Part shown: positions 54,323 to 62,547 of the stretch, in pieces
How positions within the stretch are numbered: the stretch's first letter is position 1
How the letters are laid out: the number at the start of each line of letters is the position of its first letter
NCBI GenBank assembly: GCA_030681475.1
Contig: JAUXWT010000058.1
Span: 1 to 64,000, forward strand
DNA length: 64,000 nt
Direction of reading: 5' to 3'
DNA from: Bacteroidales bacterium
GTDB taxonomy: Bacteria; Bacteroidota; Bacteroidia; Bacteroidales; FEN-979
Program-made: the position numbers and the translations under genes
The notes under the pieces: model-generated
Databases searched by the model: none
Seen by the model: only the letters and a program-made list of their open reading frames with translations
Told to the model about the DNA's origin: nothing

Positions 54323-54517
54323 TTAAAAGAGTTTGTAGAACTGTATCAGTATGTTGCGAAAAACTTCATCCATCGCAAACACAATAAAGGCGATGATCAG
54401 CGAAGCAATCGAAACCACGATGGCACTGCTTTGGAGTTCCGACCAGGTAGGCCAGGATACTTTATGCATCAGCTCATCATAGCTTTCCTGCATATAGGAG
54501 ACAACTTTATTAGCCAT
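54323..54517 (-). CDS. secE: Preprotein translocase subunit SecE
   Basis: A 64-residue single-spanning membrane protein that clamps SecY. The conserved amphipathic region YDELMHKVSWPTWSELQSSA precedes the membrane helix (IVVSIASLIIAFIVFAM). It is too short for other signatures, but place between tRNA-Trp and nusG is decisive. Confidence 0.97.
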   Translation of the reverse strand: MANKVVSYMQESYDELMHKVSWPTWSELQSSAIVVSIASLIIAFIVFAMDEVFRNILIQFYKLF

Positions 54518-54532
54518 TTATCTAAAATTTTG

Positions 54533-54605
54533 CACGGGTGGTAGGAATCGAACCCACAGCCTACGGTTTTGGAGACCGCCACTCTACCAGTTGAGCTACA
54601 CCCGT
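54533..54605 (-). tRNA. tRNA-Trp(CCA)
   Basis: A 73-nt cloverleaf with acceptor ACGGGTG/CACCCGT, anticodon loop CTCCAAA giving CCA. It lies between tuf and secE, as is usual in Bacteroidota, and is probably cut from the common transcript. Confidence 0.96.
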
Positions 54606-54655
54606 GTGTAATTAAACTTTATTTATCATCAATTTCGCTAATTCGCTATTTTCAG

Positions 54656-55843
54656 TTAGTCCAAGATCTCAGTAACCTGACCTGCACCAACAGTACGTCC
54701 GCCTTCACGGATAGCAAACCGAAGTCCTTTGCTCATGGCAATTTCAGAAATCAGGTCCACGTGAATGGTGATGTTATCACCCGGCATACACATTTCGATA
54801 CCTTCGGGGAGATGAATTTCTCCGGTAACATCGGTGGTACGGAAATAGAACTGGGGGCGATATTTGTTATGGAACGGCGTATGACGTCCACCTTCCTGAG
54901 TCTTCAGGATATAAACCTCAGCTTTGAATTTTTTGTGCGGTGTGATGGAACCCGGTTTGGCAATGACCATACCACGGCGGATAGCATCCTTATCGATACC
55001 ACGAAGCAGCATACCGGCATTGTCACCCGCTTCGCCTCTGTCAAGGATCTTGCGGAACATCTCCACACCGGTAACCACCGATTTCAGTTTTTCTGCGCCC
55101 ATTCCAATGATGTCAACAGGATCGCCTGTATTGATCACCCCGGTTTCAATTCTGCCGGTAGCAACAGTTCCACGGCCTGTGATTGAGAAAACATCTTCAA
55201 CAGGCATGAGGAAAGGCTTGTCAACGTCGCGCATTGGCAATGGAATGTAGCTGTCAACAGCATCCATCAATTCCATGATTTTATCAACCCATTTCGGTTC
55301 CTTGTTCAGTCCGCCTAATGCAGATCCCTGGATCACCGGGGTCGTGGCTCCGTCAAAACCGTAGAAGGTCAGAAGGTCGCGGATTTCCATTTCCACGATT
55401 TCGAGAATTTCAGGATCGTCAACACTGTCGCATTTGTTCATGAAAACGACCAGCTTGGGGACGCCAACCTGACGTGCAAGCAGAATGTGCTCGCGGGTTT
55501 GGGGCATGGGACCATCTGTGGCGGCGACAACGATAATGGCGCCGTCCATCTGTGCAGCTCCGGTAACCATATTCTTGATATAGTCGGCATGTCCCGGACA
55601 GTCAACGTGTGCGTAGTGACGGTTTGCCGTCTGATACTCGATGTGAGCAGTGTTGATCGTGATTCCACGAGCTTTTTCTTCGGGCGCATTGTCGATGGAG
55701 TCAAACGACCTGAACTCGGATAAGCCTTTTTCTGCCAAAACTAAAGTGATGGCAGCCGTTAACGTGGTTTTGCCATGATCAATGTGGCCGATTGTGCCTA
55801 CATTGACATGAGGTTTGGTGCGTGCAAATTTTTCTTTAGCCAT
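54656..55843 (-). CDS. tuf: Elongation factor Tu
   Basis: A 395-residue GTPase that delivers aminoacyl-tRNA to the ribosome. G-motifs: [25 protein letters not shown] and SALGG. The C-terminal beta-barrels follow, ending in the typical [17 protein letters not shown]. Transcribed together with tRNA genes on both sides. Confidence 0.99.
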   Translation of the reverse strand: MAKEKFARTKPHVNVGTIGHIDHGKTTLTAAITLVLAEKGLSEFRSFDSIDNAPEEKARGITINTAHIEYQTANRHYAHVDCPGHADYIKNMVTGAAQMDGAIIVVAATDGPMPQTREHILLARQVGVPKLVVFMNKCDSVDDPEILEIVEMEIRDLLTFYGFDGATTPVIQGSALGGLNKEPKWVDKIMELMDAVDSYIPLPMRDVDKPFLMPVEDVFSITGRGTVATGRIETGVINTGDPVDIIGMGAEKLKSVVTGVEMFRKILDRGEAGDNAGMLLRGIDKDAIRRGMVIAKPGSITPHKKFKAEVYILKTQEGGRHTPFHNKYRPQFYFRTTDVTGEIHLPEGIEMCMPGDNITIHVDLISEIAMSKGLRFAIREGGRTVGAGQVTEILD

Positions 55844-55904
55844 TTTATTAAAGTTTAATTACAATTAAATTACAATTTATTTAGTTACTGGTTTTATATC
55901 CAAG

Positions 55905-55976
55905 AGCCTTTGAGCAGAATTGAACTGCTGACCCCTTCCTTACCAAGGAAGTGCTCTACCCCTGAGCTACAAAGGC
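55905..55976 (-). tRNA. tRNA-Thr(GGT)
   Basis: A 72-nt cloverleaf with acceptor GCCTTTG/CAAAGGC and anticodon GGT within CTTCCTTGGTAAGGAAG. Located just upstream of tuf. Confidence 0.95.
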
Positions 55977-55989
55977 GAAGTTTTAACTG

Positions 55990-56062
55990 AGCGGAAGACG
56001 GGGCTCGAACCCGCCACCTGAAGCTTGGAAGGCTTCCGCTCTACCAAATGAGCTACTTCCGC
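55990..56062 (-). tRNA. tRNA-Gly(TCC)
   Basis: A 73-nt cloverleaf, acceptor GCGGAAG/CTTCCGC, anticodon loop CTTCCAA giving TCC. Its 5' end is directly adjacent to the GT/CA repeat spacer. Confidence 0.95.
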
Positions 56063-56177
56063 GAGGAGGGTGTGTGTTTGGATTTGGGTTTGGGAGTGGT
56101 CTTTTTGACACCCACACCCACACCCACACCCACACCCACACCCACACACACCCAAACTCAAACCCAAACCCACTTCG
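56063..56177 (-). repeat. GT/CA-rich inverted-repeat spacer between tRNA-Tyr and tRNA-Gly
   Basis: The whole 115-bp spacer is made of G/T-rich sequence on its left and C/A-rich sequence on its right, including six perfect ACACCC units (56108-56143). The outer ends (GAGGAGGGT next to tRNA-Gly, CCCACTTCG next to tRNA-Tyr) resemble those of the gene-carrying element at 2022-2452, and the arms can fold as an imperfect hairpin. On the transcribed strand the GGGTGT units form a run of closely spaced GGG triplets capable of a G-quadruplex. Long frames read through it are artefacts. Confidence 0.8.
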
Positions 56178-56259
56178 TGGGGGGAGGAGGATTCGAACCT
56201 CCGAAGGCTGCGCCAACAGATTTACAGTCTGCCCCATTTGACCGCTCTGGTATCCCCCC
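56178..56259 (-). tRNA. tRNA-Tyr(GTA)
   Basis: An 82-nt class II tRNA with acceptor GGGGGGA/TCCCCCC and anticodon stem-loop CAGACTGTAAATCTG giving GTA, plus a variable arm. Confidence 0.95.
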
Positions 56260-56363
56260 GTGACAAACTCCTTCAGTTGATGAACTGTGGTGTTGGTGGT
56301 TTAATGCAATGATTCAATGAACAATTTCTATCAGTTCTGCTTTCCGTTTGATCCGGAACTCAG

Positions 56364-56436
56364 AGCCGATGGACGGATTCGAACCGCCGACCAGCTGATT
56401 ACAAATCAGCTGCTCTACCAGCTGAGCTACATCGGC
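56364..56436 (-). tRNA. tRNA-Thr(TGT)
   Basis: A 73-nt cloverleaf, acceptor GCCGATG/CATCGGC and anticodon loop TTTGTAA giving TGT. First gene of the tRNA-tuf-secE-nusG-rpl-rpo transcription unit, with a clear promoter upstream. Confidence 0.95.
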
Positions 56437-56463
56437 ACTCTTTTCCTTTTTTAAAAAGGACTG

Positions 56464-56494
56464 CAAAAGTATGAACATTTTGAATACGAAACAA
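56464..56494 (-). promoter_or_regulatory. Promoter of the tRNA-tuf-ribosomal-polymerase cluster
   Basis: TACTTTTG (56464-56471) and TTG (56492-56494) on the minus strand, spacer 20 nt. It lies 28 nt upstream of tRNA-Thr(TGT) and is the only clear promoter seen ahead of the cluster. Confidence 0.75.
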
Positions 56495-56587
56495 GGATTT
56501 ATTGAAATTATACTGATATTAAGGACATTTTTTTTAACAAATTTCGTACCGAATTCCAAAACCATTGTCAATAGTGGGTTTTCGTAT

Positions 56588-56624
56588 AACGCGAAGGCAA
56601 CCTCGAAATGGTTGCCTTCGTGTT
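56588..56624. terminator. Strong hairpin behind hpf
   Basis: AACGCGAAGGCAACC and GGTTGCCTTCGTGTT form a 15-bp stem with one mismatch around a 7-nt loop, 19 bp after the hpf stop codon. A proper T-run is missing on the minus strand, so it may be a processing or stabilising hairpin and only a weak terminator. Confidence 0.5.
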
Positions 56625-56642
56625 ATCCTTAACAATCGGTTT

Positions 56643-56942
56643 TTAATTACCTCGCACTTTATCCTTATGTTTAACAAGTTGCTTGCGCAATGCGCCCGCA
56701 GCAAGGTCGATAGCCTCCTCAAAAGTGGAGGCTTCCTTTTTGGCAAAAAGATCATTTCCTTTTATCAGCAGACGCACTTCCGCGATTTTATTTTCACGTG
56801 ATTCTGAATTATCCATTTTCAAGATCACCTCACTGCTGATAACCCCTTCAAAAAAAGTGTGCAGTTTTTCCAGTTTTTCATTAATAAAGGCCTCCAGTTT
56901 CTTGTCAGCCTTGAAATGGACAGCGTTAATTTTCACGGTCAT
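56643..56942 (-). CDS. hpf: Ribosome hibernation-promoting factor, short form
   Basis: A 99-residue HPF/RaiA-fold protein that binds the small ribosomal subunit in slow growth and blocks translation. The sequence MTVKINAVHFKADKKLEAFINEKLEKL... and the basic, charge-rich C-terminus are characteristic. A good AGGAGG ribosome binding site precedes the ATG, rare in this window. It follows the recombinase gene by 14 bp. Confidence 0.93.
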   Translation of the reverse strand: MTVKINAVHFKADKKLEAFINEKLEKLHTFFEGVISSEVILKMDNSESRENKIAEVRLLIKGNDLFAKKEASTFEEAIDLAAGALRKQLVKHKDKVRGN

Positions 56943-56956
56943 TCCTACCTCCTTTT

Positions 56957-57832
56957 TTATGCCTTTGGATGGGCTTGTTTGTATATTCTCTTTAATTTAT
57001 CAATCGTGTTGTGGGTATACACCTGGGTTGCTGAAAGATTTGCATGGCCCAGGAGTTCTTTTACAGCATTCAATTCAGCTCCGTTATTTAAAAGATGTGT
57101 TGCGAAGGTATGACGCAATACATGCGGACTCTTCTTTTCCAGGGTTGTTACCTCTCCCATATACCTGGTAACAATGCGATAAATCATTTTTGGATATGCG
57201 GGCGCACCGCTGTCGGTCAGGAACAAGTTGTTGATCTCTCCGAAAGTTTTCGTCTTTTCTTCCAGATATAATATCATCATGGATTTAAAGTTATAGCTAA
57301 ACGGGATCAAGCGTTCTTTATTTCGTTTACCTAAAACCTTAATGGTATCATGGTGAAAATCAAGGTCTGTTTCCTTCAGATTTACAAGTTCTGACAAACG
57401 CATGCCCGTTGAATAGAACAACTCCAGAATGAGTCTGTCACGGGTTCCCCGATAACCTTCCCCAAAATCATGATGATCCAACACAAGGTCCATCTTATCC
57501 TTATCAATAAAAACCGGCAAGCGCTTCGAAATTTTCGGGGAGGTAATTTTTTGCATCGGATTTATCTCCACGACCCCTTCACGAAGGAGATATTTATAAA
57601 ATGATTTGAGGGTAGTGAGTTTCCTGGTGATTGACCGTGCGCCGATACCGTTCTCCATCCTGTCAACAAGCCATGAACGAATCATTGGATGATTGACTTC
57701 AACGATATCCTCCACGTTGTATTGGTCATGAAGATATTCGAAAAATTGGTCAAGATCCGTCCGGTAAGCAGTTACAGTATGATCAGAATACCGTTTTTCG
57801 TATTGTAAATATGCAAGAAAGCGTTGTTTCAC
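56957..57832 (-). CDS. xerC: Tyrosine recombinase, XerC/XerD type
   Basis: A 291-residue site-specific recombinase that resolves chromosome dimers at dif. The N-terminal SAM-like domain (FLAYLQYEKRYSDHTVTAYRTDL) and the catalytic set are complete: Arg in STGMRLSELV, Lys in LGKRNKERLI, HxxR in HVLRHTFATHLL, His in LLGHANLS and Tyr in ATQVYTH. Its place between rpsU and hpf is the standard Bacteroidota location, so this is a housekeeping enzyme and not the integrase of a mobile element. XerC or XerD cannot be told apart with certainty. Confidence 0.92.
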   Translation of the reverse strand: MKQRFLAYLQYEKRYSDHTVTAYRTDLDQFFEYLHDQYNVEDIVEVNHPMIRSWLVDRMENGIGARSITRKLTTLKSFYKYLLREGVVEINPMQKITSPKISKRLPVFIDKDKMDLVLDHHDFGEGYRGTRDRLILELFYSTGMRLSELVNLKETDLDFHHDTIKVLGKRNKERLIPFSYNFKSMMILYLEEKTKTFGEINNLFLTDSGAPAYPKMIYRIVTRYMGEVTTLEKKSPHVLRHTFATHLLNNGAELNAVKELLGHANLSATQVYTHNTIDKLKRIYKQAHPKA

Positions 57833-57937
57833 AACTCCATAAAATACAAGAAGAAATTTTGCCGATAATAGATTATCTTGTAAATATACGAAAATATTTA
57901 CCGGAACAAAATTTCTTCCAATGAAAAATAAATGCGG

Positions 57938-58135
57938 TTACCTGGCGGCTTCGGCGTCCTGAATCTTTTGGATGTAAATCGCCTTGTTGACTGCTTCGCG
58001 ATGTTTGATAGATGGTTTTGTAAATTTCTGACGTTCACGAAGTTCCTTCACAACGCCGGTCTTTTCGAATTTACGTTTCAATTTCTTCAAAGATCTGTCA
58101 ATGCTTTCGCCTTCTTTAACAGGTACGATAATCAT
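57938..58135 (-). CDS. rpsU: Ribosomal protein S21
   Basis: A 65-residue basic protein of the small subunit, near the anti-Shine-Dalgarno end of 16S rRNA. MIIVPVKEGESIDRSLKKLKRKFEKTGVVKELRERQKF is typical. The C-terminal end is slightly longer than in E. coli, as usual in Bacteroidota. Confidence 0.97.
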   Translation of the reverse strand: MIIVPVKEGESIDRSLKKLKRKFEKTGVVKELRERQKFTKPSIKHREAVNKAIYIQKIQDAEAAR

Positions 58136-58196
58136 GCTTTTCGCTCACTTTCTTGTTAATGTGAATACTAACTATTTCTAAGGGGATGCAAAAGTA

Positions 58197-58204
58197 CAAA
58201 GATA
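58197..58204 (-). promoter_or_regulatory. Putative -7 box for rpsU
   Basis: TATCTTTG on the minus strand, 61 bp upstream of rpsU. No TTG at the normal -33 distance, so the call is tentative. Confidence 0.45.
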
Positions 58205-58244
58205 ATTTGGGTTTTCCAAAATATTTTTGCGATGGCAAAAGGGC

Positions 58245-58286
58245 GTGACTGGCGACTGGCGACTGCTGACTGGTGACTGCTGACTG
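58245..58286. repeat. 7-bp tandem repeat, six copies
   Basis: GTGACTG, GCGACTG, GCGACTG, CTGACTG, GTGACTG, CTGACTG: consensus NYGACTG. It lies about 20 bp behind the stop codon of the S9 peptidase gene. It contains the GTGAC core shared with the arrays at 42.8 and 61.1 kb. Confidence 0.85.
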
Positions 58287-58304
58287 ATGATAGGCTGCTT
58301 AAGG

Positions 58305-60536
58305 TCAGAAGTTGGTCAGGATGAAATTGGTCATTCGTTTATAGAGGTGGTATGAAGTATTTTTTCCGGTATAGATCCCGTGGTTGCTGTTGGGGTAGAA
58401 TTGGGATTCGAATTGCTTGTCGGCGCCAACAAGGGCAGTGACCATATCATAAGAATTCTGAGGATGCACATTATCATCAGCCATCCCGCAGATCATCAGC
58501 AACTTGCCAGTAAGTTTTCCGGCATGGTTCACCGGTGAGTTTTCCTCATACCCCTCATTGTTCTCTTTTGGAGTCCGCATAAACCGTTCGGTGTAAATGT
58601 TATCATAATATTTCCAGTTTGTCACCGGCGCCACTGCGACACCAAAGCTGAAGTAATCGGCTCCTTTGGTCAGACATGATAAAGTGAGGTAGCCGCCAAA
58701 ACTCCATCCCCACATGCCTATCCTTGTTTTATCGACATAACCCAGCGTTCCAAGATACTTTGCAGCCTCAATCTGGTCGAGTGTTTCATATTTTCCCAAC
58801 TGAAGATAAGTACATTTCTTGAACTCCTCGCCCCTTCCACCGGTTCCCCGGTTATCAACAGAAACAACAATGATCCCGTTTTGTGCCCATAACTGGTTCC
58901 ACGATGACACCGCACCCCATGAGTTGTTTACCGTCTGTGATCCGGGGCCACCGTATATGGTAAACAGGACAGGGTACTTCCGCGAAGGGTCGAAATCGGG
59001 GGGTTTTACCATGAAACCATTGAGTTCGGTCCCCTCTCCTGTCCTGAACCTGAAAAACTCGGCATTGCTGAAACGGGATTCTTTAATAGTTTCCCTGAGT
59101 TTGGCATTGTCCTGCAACATACGGACTTCCGTGCCATTCGATTTATATACCGCAATGTAAGCGGGGGTGTTGATATCAGACCAACGGCCAATATAATAGG
59201 TGAAGGTTGAATTAAATTGAGCAGAATTCCCGCCCGGCTTTGCATTCAGCCTGATCTTTTTCTTCCCGTCGAGGCTCACTGCCCTGATATCTTTATCCAT
59301 GGGAGATGGTTCAGCGGATGAGTAATAGACCAGTCCGTTTTTTTCGTCAACCCCAAGCACATCAAGGACATCATAGGTGCCTGTAGTCAGTTGTCGCAAC
59401 GCTTTTCCGGAGATATCATATAAATACATGTGCCGGTAGCCGTCCTTTTCGCTGGAAATGAGAAACTCCTTTTTATTTTTCATGAAATGCCAGTGGTCAT
59501 TGATCTCGATGTAATACTTGTTCTCTTCCGTGTAAATGACCCTGGATTTTCCCGAAACAGCATCTGCCAGCAGGAGTTCAAGTTTATTCTGATGCCGGTT
59601 CATCCGGTATAACGCGAGCGTGTTGGCATCCTCTGTCCATTTGATCCTGGGAATATAGATATCGGCTTCGGCTCCAAAATCCACCGGGATGGTCTTTTTT
59701 GAATCAAGATCATAGATGTATATTCCAATTACAGAGTTGTCCTCCCCCGCTTTGGGATATTTATATTTGTACTGTTCAGGATAGAGGTCGCCATAGTAGG
59801 TGAGCTCGTACTCTTTCACTTTTCTTTCGTCAAACCTGTAAAAGGCGATCCGTTTTCCGTCGGGAGACCAGGCAAATGCCTGGGAGAACTCAAACTCCTC
59901 CTCATACACCCAGTCGGTGGCGCCGTTGATGACCTCGTTGACCTTGCCATCGGCTGTGATCTGATATTCTTCATCAGTTTCCCATATGGCCTGCTCCCCG
60001 CCAAAGTTAGGCGAAAAGAAAGGTAAATTATTGATATAAAGATTATTATCCCTTACAAAGGCAACTTTTGTACCCTCGGGTGAAAAAGTGGCGAGCCGTT
60101 GTTTGCCATTTTTGGAAAGAGGAACCAGCTTTTTCGACTTCAGGTCATATATATAATAGGATGCCTTGGAAGATCTGCGGTAGATCGCTTCTTCGTCAGT
60201 CGGGAACATTATTTTAGTTTCATCATCGCTGAATTTAAAACCGCTCATCGGGATCGCAACCGTATCTCCGTCAGGTATCAGTTGCTTTGACGTCACGACG
60301 GTTCCTGCAAGTTTCCCGGTTGCGTATTCATAAATATTCAAACTGTCCTTTTTCAACTGGCAATAATGGTCTCCGTTATTCATCGGGTGTACCCCCTGAA
60401 ACCCCTTTGAAGCGAATTTCCGGTTTTTATAAATATCCTCAAGGGTGATCACCTTATTGTCACCTTGCGCCAGTACGACGAACTGGATGGAGATCAGAAA
60501 TACAGAGAGTAGAATGTTGATAGTTTTTCGGTTCAT
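58305..60536 (-). CDS. S9 family peptidase, dipeptidyl peptidase IV type
   Basis: A 743-residue exported serine peptidase that removes X-Pro or X-Ala dipeptides from peptide N-termini. It has a signal peptide (about 1-23), an eight-bladed beta-propeller DPPIV_N domain (about 50-480) with the substrate-binding EE pair in YEEEFEFSQAFAWSPDG, and an alpha/beta hydrolase domain. The catalytic triad is Ser612 (GWSFGG), Asp about 687 (MADDNVH) and His719 (NSNHG). Periplasmic or surface location is likely. Bacteroidota use such enzymes to degrade proteins for nutrition. Confidence 0.94.
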   Translation of the reverse strand: MNRKTINILLSVFLISIQFVVLAQGDNKVITLEDIYKNRKFASKGFQGVHPMNNGDHYCQLKKDSLNIYEYATGKLAGTVVTSKQLIPDGDTVAIPMSGFKFSDDETKIMFPTDEEAIYRRSSKASYYIYDLKSKKLVPLSKNGKQRLATFSPEGTKVAFVRDNNLYINNLPFFSPNFGGEQAIWETDEEYQITADGKVNEVINGATDWVYEEEFEFSQAFAWSPDGKRIAFYRFDERKVKEYELTYYGDLYPEQYKYKYPKAGEDNSVIGIYIYDLDSKKTIPVDFGAEADIYIPRIKWTEDANTLALYRMNRHQNKLELLLADAVSGKSRVIYTEENKYYIEINDHWHFMKNKKEFLISSEKDGYRHMYLYDISGKALRQLTTGTYDVLDVLGVDEKNGLVYYSSAEPSPMDKDIRAVSLDGKKKIRLNAKPGGNSAQFNSTFTYYIGRWSDINTPAYIAVYKSNGTEVRMLQDNAKLRETIKESRFSNAEFFRFRTGEGTELNGFMVKPPDFDPSRKYPVLFTIYGGPGSQTVNNSWGAVSSWNQLWAQNGIIVVSVDNRGTGGRGEEFKKCTYLQLGKYETLDQIEAAKYLGTLGYVDKTRIGMWGWSFGGYLTLSCLTKGADYFSFGVAVAPVTNWKYYDNIYTERFMRTPKENNEGYEENSPVNHAGKLTGKLLMICGMADDNVHPQNSYDMVTALVGADKQFESQFYPNSNHGIYTGKNTSYHLYKRMTNFILTNF

Positions 60537-60589
60537 TGATAAAGAGATTGCTGAATTAAATTAATTTTGAAATTCAAAATTAGATAATT

Positions 60590-61090
60590 ATGCGAAAAGA
60601 GGTCGAATTATTCGATGTATTTCATGAAACGCTCGCCAAACTGGCCGGAGACGGGATATTACTTGTTGCCGGCGATCCGCCAAATCCGATGACCATCGGG
60701 TGGGCCACCTTAGGGCATATCTGGAACAAGACAATAATGACCGTACTGGTTCGGCCGGTGCGTTATACTTACAACCTGATGGAATCGACGACAGACTTCT
60801 CAGTTTGCATTTTGCCAGATCGGTACCGGAAAGAGTTAAATATCTGCGGGACAAAATCCGGCCGTGACATCAACAAGATTGAAGATTGTAAATTTGACAT
60901 TGCAAAATGCATTAAGGCGGAATCATTTTTTATATCGGAATCAACGATACATTTCGAATGCAGGATTGTTCACAAGCATCTCCTTGACCCGGCAACGTTA
61001 GAACCGGGGATCATCAAAAGATACTACCCGCAGGAAGATTATCATATGGTTTACTATGGGGAGGTTTTGGGGATTTATACAAAAACGTGA
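60590..61090 (+). CDS. Flavin reductase family protein
   Basis: A 166-residue FMN-binding split-barrel protein (MRKEVELFDVFHETLAKL..., NPMTIGWATLGHIWNKTIMTVLVRPVRYTYNLME, FSVCILPD). The family reduces flavins or binds FMN for partner oxygenases; the exact reaction is open. The gene is a single unit. The stop codon TGA is itself part of the first copy of a 14-bp tandem repeat that follows. Confidence 0.88.
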   Translation: MRKEVELFDVFHETLAKLAGDGILLVAGDPPNPMTIGWATLGHIWNKTIMTVLVRPVRYTYNLMESTTDFSVCILPDRYRKELNICGTKSGRDINKIEDCKFDIAKCIKAESFFISESTIHFECRIVHKHLLDPATLEPGIIKRYYPQEDYHMVYYGEVLGIYTKT

Positions 61091-61147
61091 CGGGTGACGC
61101 GTGACGGGTGACGCGTGACGGGTGACGCGTGACGGGTGACGCGTGAC
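61086..61147. repeat. 14-bp tandem repeat, 4.4 copies, overlapping a stop codon
   Basis: CGTGACGGGTGACG repeated four times plus CGTGAC. Each unit is itself two 7-bp repeats with the GTGAC core. The first copy includes the TGA of the flavin reductase gene. Confidence 0.9.
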
Positions 61148-61183
61148 ATATTTTCTGCAGTTAACTAACTCCATTGTCGGCCA

Positions 61184-61222
61184 GTCCACAGTCCGCCTGT
61201 CCGCCTGTCCACCTGTCCGCCA
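61184..61222. repeat. 8-bp tandem repeat, about five copies
   Basis: GTCCACA, GTCCGCCT, GTCCGCCT, GTCCACCT, GTCCGCCA in the spacer before tRNA-Val. The core differs from the GTGAC arrays. The rest of 61148-61286 holds only the tRNA-Val promoter region. Confidence 0.8.
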
Positions 61223-61269
61223 CTTCACCAAAATTTTGACCGCCCCACTACGCTTTTGAAAAGAATTAA

Positions 61270-61277
61270 TATCTTTG
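61270..61277 (+). promoter_or_regulatory. -7 box of tRNA-Val
   Basis: TATCTTTG matches TAnnTTTG and lies 9 nt before the mature tRNA. A TTTG at 61255 is too close for a standard -33 element, so only the -7 box is supported. Confidence 0.5.
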
Positions 61278-61286
61278 CACCCCCAT

Positions 61287-61361
61287 GGGATGTTAGCTCA
61301 GTTGGTTTAGAGCATCGCCTTGACAGGGCGGGGGTCGTGGGTTCGAATCCCTCACATCCCA
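61287..61361 (+). tRNA. tRNA-Val(GAC)
   Basis: A 75-nt cloverleaf, acceptor GGGATGT/ACATCCC, anticodon stem-loop CGCCTTGACAGGGCG giving GAC. Own promoter and terminator, hence a single-gene unit. Confidence 0.96.
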
Positions 61362-61395
61362 CAGAAAATTTCAAAAACAGATCAGAGAATCAATA

Positions 61396-61424
61396 AAGAC
61401 CGCCGATACAGGCGGTTTTTCTTT
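61396..61424 (+). terminator. Rho-independent terminator of tRNA-Val
   Basis: ACCGCC and GGCGGT form a 6-bp stem with loop GATACA, followed by TTTTTCTTT. Located 38 nt behind the tRNA. Confidence 0.85.
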
Positions 61425-61476
61425 AACTGTCCCGAATCTTTAACCAGATGAATCCATGTCCTCCCCTTGGGCGTTC

Positions 61477-62547
61477 TCAAATCAGGGCGTTTAATTTTCG
61501 CAGTATTTCTGGTTTCAATACCTTACCCGAAGAAGTAGTAGCAAATGATTCCGTAAAATGGATGCTGCGGGGGATTTCAAATGGAGTTAAAACCGTTTTA
61601 AGGTCTTTGTTCAATTTTGCCAGATCTGATTCGCTCCATTCGGGGCCTTCGATGACCAAAACAACCTTTTCGGTTAATTTATCGTCGGGTAGGGAGCCAA
61701 TAAAAAAGCAACAATTTATTATTGTTTCCAGCTTTTTCTCTATTTGTTCTGCGAAGAGCTTTATTCCGCCTGAGTTGATAACATGATCGAAACGCCCTAT
61801 CCATTTAAACTGACTTTTACCTGGAATCTCAACCACATCATTGGTTATGATCCTGAAATTGGCAATATCCGGAACATTTATAATCAGGCGCTTGCGTTCA
61901 TCCTGGCCGATTTCAACGCCAGGAAGGGCGATAAAAAATTCATCCGGCGCACCGCCATTCAACCGCCGAAGGGCTATATGCGAGCAGGTTTCTGTCATAC
62001 CATATGTTTCATATATTTCCGTGTCAAGATTGTCAGTTATTTTCTGAAGCTTCTGGCTGACCGGACTACCCCCGACAATTAATTTTCTTATCGTTTTTTC
62101 CCGGAGGGTATGATGTGAGCTGATCAGTTGAAACGGGGTCACGGCTGCAAAATCGACTACACAGTGAACCTCCGTGAAGGGGTTGCCTGCAGGTTTTACA
62201 GTCAGTAAATTAAAACCTGCCACCATGGCGCGTACCAGCATCATCTTTCCGGCTATATTATCAACGGGAAGACACAACAAAGCTGTTTGATCCTTTGACA
62301 AATCAAAAAACGAACAGGTCATCCTGGCGGAGTTCAACATACTTTGTTTTAAAAGCCGGATGGTTTTCGGGGTACCGGTTGAACCGGAGGTTTGTACAGT
62401 TAAATAATCCTCCCGGTTAAACCATTCTTCCAGGAATTGAACGATGGCCTGTCTCCATGAGGCCTCAGGGTCGATTTCGGAAAAACGATGAATCGTGCCG
62501 GCAGAGAACCATACACCATCCAGTTGAATATCGGCATAACTATTCAT
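61477..62547 (-). CDS. menE: o-Succinylbenzoate-CoA ligase
   Basis: A 356-residue AMP-forming ligase of the ANL superfamily that activates o-succinylbenzoate in menaquinone synthesis. The P-loop motif TSGSTGTPKTIRL is near residue 55, YGMTETCSHIALR in the middle, and the C-terminal lysine motif TSSGKVLKPEI at about 340. It is short for the superfamily because the N-terminal part is trimmed, which is usual for Bacteroidota MenE. Its start overlaps the end of menC by 8 bp. Confidence 0.92.
   Translation of the reverse strand: MNSYADIQLDGVWFSAGTIHRFSEIDPEASWRQAIVQFLEEWFNREDYLTVQTSGSTGTPKTIRLLKQSMLNSARMTCSFFDLSKDQTALLCLPVDNIAGKMMLVRAMVAGFNLLTVKPAGNPFTEVHCVVDFAAVTPFQLISSHHTLREKTIRKLIVGGSPVSQKLQKITDNLDTEIYETYGMTETCSHIALRRLNGGAPDEFFIALPGVEIGQDERKRLIINVPDIANFRIITNDVVEIPGKSQFKWIGRFDHVINSGGIKLFAEQIEKKLETIINCCFFIGSLPDDKLTEKVVLVIEGPEWSESDLAKLNKDLKTVLTPFEIPRSIHFTESFATTSSGKVLKPEILRKLNALI

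Noticed and set aside
55967..56263. Frames of 68-84 codons running through the GT/CA repeat and tRNA genes.
   Set aside because: They consist of repeat-encoded VWVWVW or TPTPTP runs and translated tRNA sequence.
56957..57832. Tyrosine recombinase as the integrase of a mobile element.
   Set aside because: It stands in the conserved rpsU-xer-hpf order and has the size and motifs of a Xer protein; no attachment repeats or cargo genes surround it.
61148..61286. Possible small gene in the spacer before tRNA-Val.
   Set aside because: The frames there come from tandem repeats (for example 60998-61231 minus, with repeated TRHPSRV); no credible start or protein composition.
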